Positions 37,529 to 47,107 of a DNA stretch of 64,000 bases are shown here, in pieces. Position 1 is the stretch's first letter. Each line of letters starts with the position of its first letter. Source of the stretch: Propionibacterium australiense. Lineage in GTDB: Bacteria > Actinomycetota > Actinomycetes > Propionibacteriales > Propionibacteriaceae. Made by a program: the position numbers and the translations under genes. Under the pieces are notes generated by a model, which saw only the letters and a list, made by a program, of their open reading frames with translations, was not told where the DNA came from and did not search any database. Where the stretch lies: the NCBI RefSeq assembly GCF_003666605.1, contig NZ_RCIV01000011.1:1-64000 (forward strand), given 5' to 3'.

Positions 37529-38182
37529 TCACAGGTGGATGACGCGGTCGAACTGCGGCGCGAACTTGATCTTCGAGACGACCCGGTGAGCCAGCTCGCC
37601 GGAGTCTTCGTCGAGATCGTCGAGGATGTTCTCCATGTCGAACTCGGAGACGCCCTGGTCGGCCAGGATGTCCAGATCGCCGACGGCCTCGGAGTCCTCG
37701 TCCTCGTCGGGGACGTCGAGCCCCAGATAGTCGACGACGTCGCGGGCCAGCGGCCAGTCGTTGCTCGCCAGGGAGTCCGACAGCAGCACCTGCACCTGGC
37801 GGCCCCTGCTGCGGCAGATCACGAAGAACTCGCCGTTGACGCTGACGACGCCGGTGGCCCCGGTGTCGCCGGGCATGCGGCGCAGCTGGGCGATCAGCTC
37901 GTCGAGGTCGTTGGCGCAGGCGTCGGGCAGGGGCGTGACGACCGGCGCGCCGTCCTCGCGGTAGAGGGCCGCGACGAAGTCGATCTCCTCGGCGGTGGCG
38001 TCCTCGTAGTCGTCCTCGTCCTCGTCGTCATCGGGATCGAAGTCCTCGTCCTCATCGTCATCGTCGTCGAGGTCGTCGTAGTCGTCGGAGATCACACCGC
38101 GGTCGGCGTCCTCACGGTCGTCGAGGCTGTCGAACTCCTCGGCGTCCTCGTCGTCGAAATCCTTCGTCGTGTCGTCAGCCAT
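37529..38182 (-). CDS. tRNA adenosine deaminase-associated protein (acidic)
   Basis: The 217-residue protein begins with an extremely acidic, low-complexity stretch (about residues 3-64, mostly Asp/Glu) and then a folded domain (about 65-217: [47 protein letters not shown]). This is the actinobacterial protein family regularly found beside tadA, whose function is unproven. Start ATG 38182 has GAGGTCGAC upstream; the frame to 38251 lacks support. It is 22 bp upstream of tadA in one operon. Confidence 0.87.
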   Translation of the reverse strand: MADDTTKDFDDEDAEEFDSLDDREDADRGVISDDYDDLDDDDDEDEDFDPDDDEDEDDYEDATAEEIDFVAALYREDGAPVVTPLPDACANDLDELIAQLRRMPGDTGATGVVSVNGEFFVICRSRGRQVQVLLSDSLASNDWPLARDVVDYLGLDVPDEDEDSEAVGDLDILADQGVSEFDMENILDDLDEDSGELAHRVVSKIKFAPQFDRVIHL

Positions 38183-38288
38183 GTCGACCTCCTCTATGAC
38201 CGTCCACCGCTTCGTTCTCACCGGTTTCTCCACCCGGCACTCGTGCCCCATTCACCGAGTAACCCAAGTGTATGGGACACTCGGGGCC

Positions 38289-38927
38289 GTGGAACTGCGT
38301 GTTGTTGATCATCCCCTCGTGGCTCACAAGCTCACTCACCTGCGTGAGGAGAGCACGCCGAGCCCGACCTTCCGTCTGCTCGTCGCAGAACTCGTGACCC
38401 TGTTGGCCTACGAGGCCACCCGTCAGGTGCGCGTCGCCCCGGTCGCGATCACCACCCCAGTGTCCTCCACGACAGGCACCAAGCTGAGCGAGAAGCCGCT
38501 GGCCGTGCCGATCCTGCGCGCCGGCCTGGGCATGCTCGAAGGCTTCACCCGCCTGCTGCCGATGGCCGAGGTGGGTTTCGTCGGTATGGCCCGCGACGAG
38601 CGGACCCTCAAACCCACCACCTACGCCGAGCGCCTGCCGCACGACCTGTCCGGCCGCCAGTGCTACGTCCTCGACCCGATGCTCGCCACGGGCGGTTCAC
38701 TGGCCGGCTGCGTGAACTTCCTGGCCGAGCGCGGCGCGGACGACATCACCTGCATCTGCATCCTGGCCGCCCCTGAGGGCATCGAACGGGTCCGCGCGCT
38801 CGTGGACGAGAAGGGCATCGCCTGCACGCTCGTCGTCGCCTCGATCGACGAGGGCCTCAACGAGCGCGGCTACATCGTGCCCGGCCTGGGCGATGCCGGC
38901 GACCGGCTCTACGGCCTGGCCGAGTAG
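38289..38927 (+). CDS. upp: Uracil phosphoribosyltransferase
   Basis: The 212-residue salvage enzyme makes UMP from uracil and PRPP. The PRPP-binding loop reads [11 protein letters not shown] and the uracil-binding end reads [28 protein letters not shown] completes the pattern. GTG 38289 gives the standard N-terminus [10 protein letters not shown]; upstream codons from 38169 overlap the divergent gene and have no similarity. It diverges from the tadA operon with about 106 bp between. Confidence 0.95.
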   Translation: MELRVVDHPLVAHKLTHLREESTPSPTFRLLVAELVTLLAYEATRQVRVAPVAITTPVSSTTGTKLSEKPLAVPILRAGLGMLEGFTRLLPMAEVGFVGMARDERTLKPTTYAERLPHDLSGRQCYVLDPMLATGGSLAGCVNFLAERGADDITCICILAAPEGIERVRALVDEKGIACTLVVASIDEGLNERGYIVPGLGDAGDRLYGLAE

Positions 38928-38946
38928 TCCCGTGCGCCGCGAGCCG

Positions 38947-38986
38947 CCGGACCGAATATCTCCTTCGGCGAGTGGATTCGGTCTGG
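38947..38986 (+). terminator. Terminator-like inverted repeat after upp
   Basis: An 11-bp stem with one mismatch (CCGGACCGAAT against ATTCGGTCTGG) around an 18-base loop lies 19 bases after the upp stop and 26 bases before the histidine kinase start. It could also be an operator for the kinase gene. Confidence 0.5.
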
Positions 38987-39011
38987 CCGGGTCCGCCCGT
39001 AGTCTTGCCGC

Positions 39012-40355
39012 GTGAAGATGATCAAGCGGCTGACCGACTGGTTCGGGCTGCACCCCATGGCGGGTGACACGATCTGGGCCCTCCTCCTGGCTCAGCCCGC
39101 CGTGCTCACCACACGCGGATTCCTCATCGCCCTCCCCGACAATACGGACTACTACAACGTCACGCTCCCCGACACGGAACTCAACCAGTTCCTCATGATC
39201 GTCTGGGGCCTGGCCTACGCGGCGCCGCTCATCTGGCGGCGCACCCGGCCGGCCCTGGCCTGCACCCTGCTCGTCATCCCGCACCTGGCGCAGCTCGCCG
39301 TCATGCCAGAGCCCGTGGTCTCCAACGTTCATGTGCTCATCATGATGTTCGCCATCGCCGCCTACGGCAGTGACCGGGCCCGCAGGCTGTGGCTGCTGCT
39401 GGGCATCGCCGCGGCACTGGCCGCGGCCATCAGCTGGACATTCGGCTTCCCCAGCCCACCGGACGCGCAGCGGAACCGGACGACGGAGATGGCATTCGTC
39501 TTCGTCACCCTGTCGGTCCTGGTCTTCGCCAGCTGGCTGCTGGGCGCCTTCACCCGCGAGCGGCTCACCACGATACGCACCCTCAGGGACCGCGCCGACG
39601 CCATCGCCGCCGAACGGGACCGGTTCGCCCAGCTGGCCGCCGAGCAGGAACGTTCCCGCATCGCCCGCGAGATGCACGACGTGGTCGCCCACTCCCTGAG
39701 CGTCATCGTCGTGCAGACCGACGGCGCCGTCTACGCCCTCGACCAGTCCGGGGACGACGCGGCGAAAATCGCCCTGGCCCGCTCCGCCCTGGCCCGCATC
39801 GGCGCCACCTCGCGCGAGGCCCTGCGCGAGACCCGGGAACTCGTCGGCGTGCTGCGCGAGGGCGAGGGCCCGGAGATGGCCCCCCAGCCCGGCCTGGACG
39901 AGATCGGCGCGCTCATCGCGTCGACCCGGGCCTCCGGGCTGGACATCACCTACGCCGTCGACGACTCCCCCGCCCCGCATCCGCCGCTCGGCCCGGGACG
40001 CGAGGCCGCCGCGTACCGCATCATTCAGGAGTCCCTGACGAACATCATCAAGCACGCCGGGCCGGGCGCGCACGCCTGGGTGCACCTCAGCCACACCGGG
40101 TCAGGACTGATGATCAGCGTCCGCGACGACGGCCGCGGCATCACCGAGGACGATGGACACGGCCACGGACTCATCGGGATGCGCGAGCGCGTCGCCCCCT
40201 ATGGGGGTACGATCACGGCACGGCCGCGCCTGGACGGCGGTTTCGAGGTGCTCGCGACCATCCCGGTCGGCGAGACCGAAGAACCTGCTAGGAAGCCCCT
40301 GACCGGGGCCGACCCGGCGGACGTCCCGGCCCTGCGACCCGCACCACCGATCTGA
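39012..40355 (+). CDS. NarL-type sensor histidine kinase (HisKA_3)
   Basis: The 447-residue membrane kinase has five or six N-terminal membrane segments (about 15-180) with no large extracellular loop, a dimerisation helix, and the phosphoacceptor in IAREMHDVVAHSL (His222). The HATPase domain (about 330-425) has NIIKHAG and DDGRGI, with GHGLIGMRERV. It pairs with the LuxR-type regulator 13 bp downstream. The signal is unknown. Intramembrane-sensing kinases of this kind often control adjacent drug or peptide exporters, and an ABC exporter lies just beyond. GTG 39012 or ATG 39018 could be the start. Confidence 0.9.
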   Translation: MKMIKRLTDWFGLHPMAGDTIWALLLAQPAVLTTRGFLIALPDNTDYYNVTLPDTELNQFLMIVWGLAYAAPLIWRRTRPALACTLLVIPHLAQLAVMPEPVVSNVHVLIMMFAIAAYGSDRARRLWLLLGIAAALAAAISWTFGFPSPPDAQRNRTTEMAFVFVTLSVLVFASWLLGAFTRERLTTIRTLRDRADAIAAERDRFAQLAAEQERSRIAREMHDVVAHSLSVIVVQTDGAVYALDQSGDDAAKIALARSALARIGATSREALRETRELVGVLREGEGPEMAPQPGLDEIGALIASTRASGLDITYAVDDSPAPHPPLGPGREAAAYRIIQESLTNIIKHAGPGAHAWVHLSHTGSGLMISVRDDGRGITEDDGHGHGLIGMRERVAPYGGTITARPRLDGGFEVLATIPVGETEEPARKPLTGADPADVPALRPAPPI

Positions 40356-40368
40356 CGAGGAAGAACGC

Positions 40369-41052
40369 ATGAACGCCATCATCAAGCTGCTGCTGGCCGA
40401 CGACCAGGAGATGGTCCGTGTCGGTTTCCGCATGGTGCTCGACGCGCAGCCGGACATGAGGGTGGTCGGCGAGGTCGGCGACGGCCGGCAGGCGGTCGAC
40501 GCCGTCGTCGGCGCGGCCCCGCAGGACCGTCCCGATCTGGTTCTCATGGACATCCGCATGCCGCACCTTAACGGGGTGGCGGCGACCGAGGCGATCACCG
40601 CCGCCACCGACACGAAGGTGCTCGTCCTGACCACCTTCGACCTGGACGAGTACGTCTACTCGGCCCTACAGGCCGGAGCCTCGGGCTTCCTGCTCAAGGA
40701 TGCCGGGCCCGCCGAGCTGCTGGCCGCCATCCGCGCCGTCGCCTCGGGCGAGGCCGTCGTCGCGCCGAGTGCGACCCGCCGCCTGCTGGAGCGTTTCGTC
40801 CCCACGCTGCCGAAGGCGGGCCAGACCAGTACGGCCCGGGAACGACTCGAGGCGCTCACCGAACGCGAACGCGAGGTGCTCACGCTCGTCGGCCAGGGCC
40901 TCAACAACTCCGAGATCGCCGCCAAGCTCTTCCTGGGCGAGGCCACCGTCAAGACCCACGTCAGCCACATCCTCGCCAAGCTGGGGCTGCGGGACCGCGT
41001 GCACATGGTCGTCTTCGCCTACGACGCCGGGATGGTGCAGCCGCGGGGCTGA
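40369..41052 (+). CDS. LuxR-family response regulator
   Basis: The 227-residue DNA-binding regulator has a receiver domain with acidic Asp11/Asp12 (LADDQE), phosphoacceptor Asp61 (VLMDIRMP) and Lys (LKDAG), and a C-terminal LuxR helix-turn-helix (about 155-215, LTEREREVLTLVGQGLNNSEIA and TVKTHVSHILAKLG). The ATG has GAGGAAG upstream. It probably activates the exporter genes about 350 bp downstream, by analogy with similar actinobacterial loci. Confidence 0.92.
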   Translation: MNAIIKLLLADDQEMVRVGFRMVLDAQPDMRVVGEVGDGRQAVDAVVGAAPQDRPDLVLMDIRMPHLNGVAATEAITAATDTKVLVLTTFDLDEYVYSALQAGASGFLLKDAGPAELLAAIRAVASGEAVVAPSATRRLLERFVPTLPKAGQTSTARERLEALTEREREVLTLVGQGLNNSEIAAKLFLGEATVKTHVSHILAKLGLRDRVHMVVFAYDAGMVQPRG

Positions 41053-41401
41053 GCGCACCGGCCGCAGCCACTTCCTCGCCCCTGCCCGCAGCAGCGCTCG
41101 GACCGGCAGGAGACCCGTCCTTCGGCGGCCCTGACCAGGCAGAAGGAACACTGCCGACGGCCGCCGGGCAGAGCTCGGACCGGGCAAGAAACCGGTTCTG
41201 CTCGGCCCCGCTCTGGGCCCGAGCAGCGGAGACCGCCGGGCTCCTCCGATCAGACGATGGTGCCATGCCTACTCATCCCACAGGATGAGCCGCGAACCCG
41301 CCTAGCGCCCGATGCACGAGCAGGATCCCCGGCGCCACGATGGAAGCACTGCGACGAATGCTTCCCCTCGTCGCGCTCCGATGTGATACCGAGGACAGAA
41401 G
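41053..41401. other. Intergenic between regulator and exporter
   Basis: These 349 bases follow the response regulator and precede the ABC exporter. It must hold the exporter promoter and probably a terminator, and imperfect GC-rich hairpins are present around 41100-41230. No gene is supported. Confidence 0.45.
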
Positions 41402-42181
41402 ATGACGACAACGACTGCGCAACCGCTGACGACGGCGGTCCGCACCGAGCAACTCACCAAGATCTACGGGCAGGGCGATACCCGCGTCGTGGCCCTCGAC
41501 CACGTCAGCGTTGACTTCTGGCGTGGCGAGTTCACCGCGATCATGGGGCCGTCAGGGTCGGGCAAGTCGACGCTCATGCACTGCGCGGCCGGGCTGGACA
41601 CCCCCACCGAGGGCCGGGTGCTCATCGGCCAGGTCGACGCCACGGCCCTCAACGACAAGTCCCTCACGCTGCTGCGCCGGCGCCGTGTCGGTTTCATCTT
41701 CCAGTCGTTCAATCTGCTGCCCACGATGACGGCCCGCGAGAACATCCTGCTGCCGCTCAAGCTGGCCCGCACCAAGCCCGACCAGTCATGGTTCGACACG
41801 GTCATCGGGGTGCTCGGCCTGACCGAACGCCTCCACCATCGCCCGGGGGAACTGTCCGGCGGCCAGTCCCAGCGGGTCGCCGCCGCCAGGGCGCTCATCA
41901 CCCGCCCCGACGTGATCTTCGCCGATGAGCCGACCGGCGCCCTCGACTCGGCCTCCAGCGACGAGCTGCTCGACTTCCTGGCGCGCTGCGTCCACGAGCT
42001 CGGGCAGACGATCGTCATGGTCACCCATGACGCGCACGTCGCCGGCTACGCCGACCGGCTGCTGCAGCTGGCCGACGGGCGGATCATCGCGGACAAGCGC
42101 CTGCACGAGACCACCGGACGGAGCCCGCTGTCCCCCGAGCCGGGCCGACGGCTTCCGGGGCAACCAATCCGAGAGCGGTGA
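41402..42181 (+). CDS. MacB/LolD-type ABC transporter ATPase
   Basis: The 259-residue ATPase has Walker A GPSGSGKST (49-57), Q-loop QSFNLLP, signature LSGGQSQR (151-158), Walker B VIFADEPTGALD (171-182) and H-loop VTHDAH. This is the family that powers FtsX/MacB-type extruders. The stop is 6 bp ahead of the permease start. The two-component pair upstream suggests envelope stress or antimicrobial efflux, which remains inference. Confidence 0.92.
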   Translation: MTTTTAQPLTTAVRTEQLTKIYGQGDTRVVALDHVSVDFWRGEFTAIMGPSGSGKSTLMHCAAGLDTPTEGRVLIGQVDATALNDKSLTLLRRRRVGFIFQSFNLLPTMTARENILLPLKLARTKPDQSWFDTVIGVLGLTERLHHRPGELSGGQSQRVAAARALITRPDVIFADEPTGALDSASSDELLDFLARCVHELGQTIVMVTHDAHVAGYADRLLQLADGRIIADKRLHETTGRSPLSPEPGRRLPGQPIRER

Positions 42182-42187
42182 TCTCTG

Positions 42188-44647
42188 ATGATCCGCCAGC
42201 CCCGTCGGCTGCTCAGCGCCGGCATCGCCATCGCCCTGGGCGTGACCTTCATGACCGCGACCCTGCTGTTCGCGAGCTCACTCAATGCGTCCATCCGCGA
42301 GCTCGCAGCCGGACAGGTCCGGGATGCGGCCGTCGTCATCAGCCCCGGTGACCACGAGGACGCCAAGCCGATCGAGCAGCAGACCGTCGACGCCGTGGCC
42401 GCCACTCCTGGAGTGGAGCAGGCCCGCGCCGCCTACGGGAGCTGGGCTCAGCTGTTCCGCATGGGAGCCAAGGCCCAGGTCGGGGTCAACAACCTGCCCG
42501 AACTCACCGACAAGACCACCCTCGTCGAGGGCCGTCTGCCGCAGACCGACGGCGAGGTCGCCGTCAACATACATCTGCGCGACAGCTACGGCATCGAACT
42601 CGGTGAGGAGATCACCACGCAGTCCTACGCCGACCAGAGCCAGACCCAGTCGAAGGTCGTCGGTTTCATCGACGCCAGCAGTGACGCGGTCTCCTCCCCC
42701 GGCAGCGACTATCTCTTCGCCACCGACAGCGGCGCCGTCGCAATCACCGGAATCCCCGGCTACAGCTCCATCATGGTCTCCGGCGACGACCCCGAGGCCC
42801 TCAAGACGGCGATCAGCGAGGCGGCGGCCATCAAGGACGGCGGCTTCGCCGTCCGTACCGGCAGCGAACAGGCCCAATACCAGATCGACCAGATGGCCGG
42901 CGCGTCCCGCTCGATCACCGGCTTCCTGCTGATCTTCGCCGGCATCGCCCTGTTCGTCTCGGTCATCGTCATCGCCAACACCTTCTCGATCCTGGTCGCC
43001 CAGCGCGCCCGCCAGCTCGCCATGATGCGCTGCGTCGGCGCCACCAAGGGGCAGGTGTTCTCCACCGTGATCGGCGAGGCCCTCATGCTCGGCGCGATCG
43101 GCTCGGCGGCCGGCCTGGCCGCCGGTGTCGGCCTGACATGGGTCTTCCTGCATTTCGGCCAGGGCCTGTTCACCACGGAGGTGACGTTCAGCGCCGGCGC
43201 GAGCGCCTTCATCGCCCCCTTCGTCGTCGGCGTCCTCATCACCTTCGTCTCGAGTCTCGGCGCGGCCCGCCGGGCCACCTCCGTCGCCCCCCTGGCGGCC
43301 CTGCACCCCGAGCTGGCTGCCGCCGAGACCAAGCAGCTCGGCCTCGTCCGCGGCATCCTGGGCGCCCTGCTGGCCGTGGCCGGCGTGGCCCTGCTCGTCG
43401 CCGGCTGGCGCATGGCCGGTACGCTCGACGACGAGGCCCACCGGACGGCGACCATCCTCACCGCGATGGCCGGCGCGGCCCTTGCCTGGCTGGGCGTCAT
43501 CGTCCTGGGCCGCGGCCTCATCCCGGCCCTGGCCAGGGTCATCGGCTCTCCGCTCAGCCGCACCAGCGTCCCCGGTGAACTGGCCGTGTCCAACTCGCGC
43601 CGCAACCCGGCCCGGGCGGCCGCCACCGCGAACGCGCTGCTCGTCGGCGTCACACTCATCGGCACCCTCACGGTGGGCGCAGCCTGTTCCCAGGCGACGG
43701 TCGACCGCGAGCTCGGCAACCACTACCCGCAGGACGCGATCGTGGCCCCCGCCGGCGAGGTCAGCGACGGGGTGCTGCACCAGATCCGCGACACCCAGGA
43801 CGTGACTGGCGCCGAGCGCGTCACCGCGACTCAGGCGCAGGCCGAGAGCGGGGGCATGTCGAAGGAGGTGGAGATCGTGGGCGTCTCACATGCGGCGGCC
43901 CAGATCACCCGCGCCCCGCAGCGCTACGAGGGAGTACGCGACAGCGAGCTCTTCACCAGCGACACCGACTTCATCGACGGGCAGCAGGTCATGGTGAGCC
44001 AGGGCGACCGCAGCGTCGAACTGACCGCCAGGGTCTCGCCCGCCTACCCGGATGCCCTGGTCGTCACGCCGGCGACGATGTTCCAGCTGGCACCCGACGC
44101 CTCGACCCACGTCTGGGTGCGGTACGCCGACAAGGCCGACGCCCAGCGTGTGACGAGCCAGCTCGGCCAGATCGACGCCCTGAAGAACGCCCCGATCAGC
44201 AGCAACGCGGTCGAACGCGCCGTGTACCAGCGGCTGATCGATGTCGTGCTCCTGGTGGCCACGGCCCTGCTCGCGATCGCCGTGCTCATCGCCGTGGTCG
44301 GCGTGGGCAATACGCTGAGCCTGTCCGTGCTGGAACGCACCCAGGAGCTGGGAATGCTGCGCGCCACGGGCATGACCCGGGGGCAGGTACGGAAGATGGT
44401 CGCCCTGGAGTCGATGACCCTGGCATCCGTGGCGACCGTCATCGGCCTGGGGCTCAGCGTCGTCTTCGGCATCGTCGGGGCGAGAGCGCTGCTGCAGTCC
44501 CCCGACATCAGCATGGTCGTCGACCTGCCGTGGCTGAGGCTGGCGCTCATCGCGGTGGTCGCCCTGCTCTCCGGCTGGCTGGCCTCGCTCGCCCCGGCCT
44601 CGCGGGCCGTGAAGGTGAGCCCGGCGGCCGCCCTGGCCGCCGAATGA
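42188..44647 (+). CDS. FtsX/MacB-family ABC transporter permease
   Basis: The 819-residue permease has one N-terminal segment, a large extracellular domain (about 35-235), three to four segments around 240-410, a second extracellular domain (about 470-680) and a C-terminal FtsX module. Both FtsX modules are visible: ARQLAMMRCVGATKGQVF and TQELGMLRATGMTRGQVRK. This is the full-length ABC3 form with two FtsX domains. It pairs with the ATPase immediately upstream. Substrate unknown; lipoprotein, peptide or drug extrusion is typical. Confidence 0.9.
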   Translation: MIRQPRRLLSAGIAIALGVTFMTATLLFASSLNASIRELAAGQVRDAAVVISPGDHEDAKPIEQQTVDAVAATPGVEQARAAYGSWAQLFRMGAKAQVGVNNLPELTDKTTLVEGRLPQTDGEVAVNIHLRDSYGIELGEEITTQSYADQSQTQSKVVGFIDASSDAVSSPGSDYLFATDSGAVAITGIPGYSSIMVSGDDPEALKTAISEAAAIKDGGFAVRTGSEQAQYQIDQMAGASRSITGFLLIFAGIALFVSVIVIANTFSILVAQRARQLAMMRCVGATKGQVFSTVIGEALMLGAIGSAAGLAAGVGLTWVFLHFGQGLFTTEVTFSAGASAFIAPFVVGVLITFVSSLGAARRATSVAPLAALHPELAAAETKQLGLVRGILGALLAVAGVALLVAGWRMAGTLDDEAHRTATILTAMAGAALAWLGVIVLGRGLIPALARVIGSPLSRTSVPGELAVSNSRRNPARAAATANALLVGVTLIGTLTVGAACSQATVDRELGNHYPQDAIVAPAGEVSDGVLHQIRDTQDVTGAERVTATQAQAESGGMSKEVEIVGVSHAAAQITRAPQRYEGVRDSELFTSDTDFIDGQQVMVSQGDRSVELTARVSPAYPDALVVTPATMFQLAPDASTHVWVRYADKADAQRVTSQLGQIDALKNAPISSNAVERAVYQRLIDVVLLVATALLAIAVLIAVVGVGNTLSLSVLERTQELGMLRATGMTRGQVRKMVALESMTLASVATVIGLGLSVVFGIVGARALLQSPDISMVVDLPWLRLALIAVVALLSGWLASLAPASRAVKVSPAAALAAE

Positions 44648-44650
44648 CCC

Positions 44651-44785
44651 GCCGGCCGCCGCGGGCCAGGGGACAGGACACCGCGGCGGCCGGCAGCGGC
44701 CGCGCCGACACACCCGCCCTTCCCGGTGTGTCCGGCGCGGCGCGGGTCCCCGGGCAGCGGTTCACCGCCGCACCCGGGGACCCGC
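44651..44785. repeat. Cluster of three hairpins between convergent genes
   Basis: Three inverted repeats follow one another: 44651-44694 (14-bp perfect arms GCCGGCCGCCGCGG, 16-base loop), 44699-44741 (about 16 bp with one bulge, GCCGCGCCGACACACC), and 44742-44785 (13-bp perfect GCGGGTCCCCGGG, 18-base loop). They fill the gap after the ABC permease and before the lactonase-fold gene, and probably act as terminators for both. Confidence 0.7.
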
Positions 44786-44872
44786 CTTTCTCCGGGCGCC
44801 CCACGGGATGGGCCCGGACCGGCAACCGATCATCACCGTCCGGCGGGGCCAGCGCCCAGCATGGAGGACCGC

Positions 44873-45925
44873 TCAGCCCAGTGGCACGGACTCCATCCAG
44901 ATGGGGCCGCCCAGACCGTCCACGACGGCCAGTTCGCTCAGCCCAGTGGTGTCGGCCCGGTAGATGCTGGCCGACTGGCCGAGTTCGCCGCCAGCGATCA
45001 CCAGGTGCGCCCCGATGAGGCCGATGCCGCGAGGCTGGGGCTGGGTGCCCAGCTGGGCGAGCCGGGCGCCGAAACTGCCGTCGGGGTTGAGCGCGGCCAT
45101 GGTGAGCGCCGAGGCGCGCCGCTCGGCGGCCACCGCCCAGCCGCCGTCCGGGTCGATGACCAGGTCGGAGGCCCAGATGCGGCGGTCGGACTCGTCTGCC
45201 GAGGGCTCGCGCCCGGGCGGCACGTAGACGCCGTGGCGCAGCCCGGCTCCGGGCGCGACGCAGCTCATGGTGCTTCCGCTCGGGGTGAGGGCACCGGTGG
45301 AACCCTCCCGGCGGACATGGACGACGTTGCCGCCGAACTCCTCGGTGACGTAGAGCGAGGAGCCGTCGGGCGAGAAGCGGATGTGCCGCGGCCCGGACTC
45401 GTGCCCGAGCCGGACGCCGAGGGTCTCGTCGGGCACGAGCCCGCCGCCGGTGACACGGAAACCGGTGAGGCGGTCCTCGCCGAGCAGGCTCAGGTAGACG
45501 TGGCGGCCGTCGGGGCTGGGAACGACGCAGTGCGGCTGGCGGCCGCTGCCGGTCACCTGCCAGCTGGCGGCGTCGACGAGTCCGTCGGCGCCCAGCCGCG
45601 CGCAGGCCAGTTCGCATCCGGTGTAGCTGACGGCCATGAGCAGGTCACCGACGACGCTCATGTAGGTCTGGACGATCGGGCACTCCACCGTGGCGACCGG
45701 GTTCGTCGTCCCGTCGGCGGCCCAGGACATGGTGGTGATGCTGTGCGGCTCCCCTCCGTTGCCGACGTGGACGAGGGATCGGGCGGCGTCGACGACGAGG
45801 GGCATGGGCCGCGGGCCGGTGCCGGTGCGCCCGGCGACCCGTACGACACCGGACTCGTCGTCGACGAGGATCGAGGTCAGCACGCCGTCGAGACGCCCGG
45901 CGACAAGACACAGGTACATGGCCAT
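44873..45925 (-). CDS. Lactonase-family beta-propeller protein (6-phosphogluconolactonase-like)
   Basis: The 350-residue protein shows repeated beta-propeller blades with motifs such as QPHCVVPSPDGRHVYLSLLGEDRL and GPRHIRFSPDGSSLYVTEEFGG, which are lactonase (YbhE/Pgl) family signatures. These proteins can hydrolyse 6-phosphogluconolactone but many have unknown substrates. It has no signal peptide. Single gene, divergent from the deaminase-like gene. The ATG is preceded by weak Shine-Dalgarno sequence. Confidence 0.82.
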   Translation of the reverse strand: MAMYLCLVAGRLDGVLTSILVDDESGVVRVAGRTGTGPRPMPLVVDAARSLVHVGNGGEPHSITTMSWAADGTTNPVATVECPIVQTYMSVVGDLLMAVSYTGCELACARLGADGLVDAASWQVTGSGRQPHCVVPSPDGRHVYLSLLGEDRLTGFRVTGGGLVPDETLGVRLGHESGPRHIRFSPDGSSLYVTEEFGGNVVHVRREGSTGALTPSGSTMSCVAPGAGLRHGVYVPPGREPSADESDRRIWASDLVIDPDGGWAVAAERRASALTMAALNPDGSFGARLAQLGTQPQPRGIGLIGAHLVIAGGELGQSASIYRADTTGLSELAVVDGLGGPIWMESVPLG

Positions 45926-46093
45926 TCACCCACGCTAACAGGGCAACGGATGCCGAGCCTGGAGCGAATGGTTCGATTCCACCACCATTCCAAAAGGAGA
46001 CCGATGGGAACGACTCGGGGGCCGAATGCGTAGAGTCGGTGCCACCACCGATCCGGGGCGCTCGCCCGCTCCCGCCACAGTGAGGTCTGACCC

Positions 46094-47107
46094 ATGCACA
46101 TCAGCCCCTTCGTCGCCGGCCTGCCGAAGGTCGAGCTCCATCTGCACATCGAGGGCACCCTCGAACCGGAACTGAAGTTCGCCCTCGCCGAGCGCAACGG
46201 GATCGCGCTCGCCCACGACACCGTCGACCAGGTGCGCGCCTCGTACGACTTCGACGACCTGGCGTCCTTCCTGGACAGCTACTACGACGGCATGAACGTG
46301 CTGCGCACCGCCGAGGACTTCCACGACCTGGTCATGGCCTATCTCACGAAGGCCGCCGCGCAGAACGTGCGGTACGTGGAGATGTTCTTCGACCCGCAGG
46401 CGCACACCTGCCGGGGTGTGCCGTTCGACACCGTGATCCAGGGTCTGCGCCGCGCCCAGCTCGAGGCCGAGCAGAAGCTCGGTGTCCGCTCGGGGCTCAT
46501 CATGTGCTTCCTGCGCGACTTCCAGCCCGAGTACGCCATGGCCACCCTGCTGGAGTCGCTGCCCTACCGGGCCTGGATCCTGGGCGTGGGTCTCGACTCG
46601 GACGAGACGGGCAATCCCCCCGGCAGATTCGCCGAGGTGTTCGCCCGCGCCCGCCAGGAGGGCTATCTGCTGACCATGCACTGCGACGTCGACATCGCCG
46701 GCTCGATCGAGCACATCCGCCAGGTCGTCGAGGACATCGGGGCCGCCCGCATCGACCACGGCACCAATGTGGTCGAGGACCCCGCCCTGGTGCAGGCACT
46801 GGCCGACAAGGGCATCGGCCTGACCTCGTGTCCCATCTCGAACACCCGGATCTCGGAGGGCTCCAAGATCGACGTGGTCAAGGACCTGGTCGCCAGGGGT
46901 GTCAAGGTCTGCATCAACTCCGACGACCCGGCCTACTTCGGCGGTTACATCGCCGAGAACCTCCAGCTGGTAGCCGACGAGGGCGGGGTGGACGAGGCAT
47001 TCCTCGCCCTGCTGTGCCGCAATGCGGTCGACATCTCGTGGGCGCCGCTGGACCTCAAGGCGCGGCTGCGCAGTGAGATCGACGCGTACCTGGGTGGGGC
47101 ACGATGA
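46094..47107 (+). CDS. Adenosine deaminase-family hydrolase with altered active-site motif
   Basis: The 337-residue metalloenzyme starts PKVELHLHIEGTLEPEL, with metal ligands His16 and His18, His196, and Asp277 in INSDDPAYF, and a further catalytic His222 in DHGTNV. This matches adenosine/adenine deaminases. The usual HAGE motif around the third histidine reads HCDVD, so the glutamate that protonates N1 of the purine is missing. It may have another substrate or use a different acid. It overlaps aroE by 4 bp, so they are co-translated. I leave the symbol blank because of the motif. Confidence 0.8.
   Translation: MHISPFVAGLPKVELHLHIEGTLEPELKFALAERNGIALAHDTVDQVRASYDFDDLASFLDSYYDGMNVLRTAEDFHDLVMAYLTKAAAQNVRYVEMFFDPQAHTCRGVPFDTVIQGLRRAQLEAEQKLGVRSGLIMCFLRDFQPEYAMATLLESLPYRAWILGVGLDSDETGNPPGRFAEVFARARQEGYLLTMHCDVDIAGSIEHIRQVVEDIGAARIDHGTNVVEDPALVQALADKGIGLTSCPISNTRISEGSKIDVVKDLVARGVKVCINSDDPAYFGGYIAENLQLVADEGGVDEAFLALLCRNAVDISWAPLDLKARLRSEIDAYLGGAR

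Noticed and set aside
37980-38160. Simple-sequence DNA repeat
   Set aside because: The TCGTC-type repetition is only the codons of the Asp/Glu-rich start of the deaminase-associated protein.
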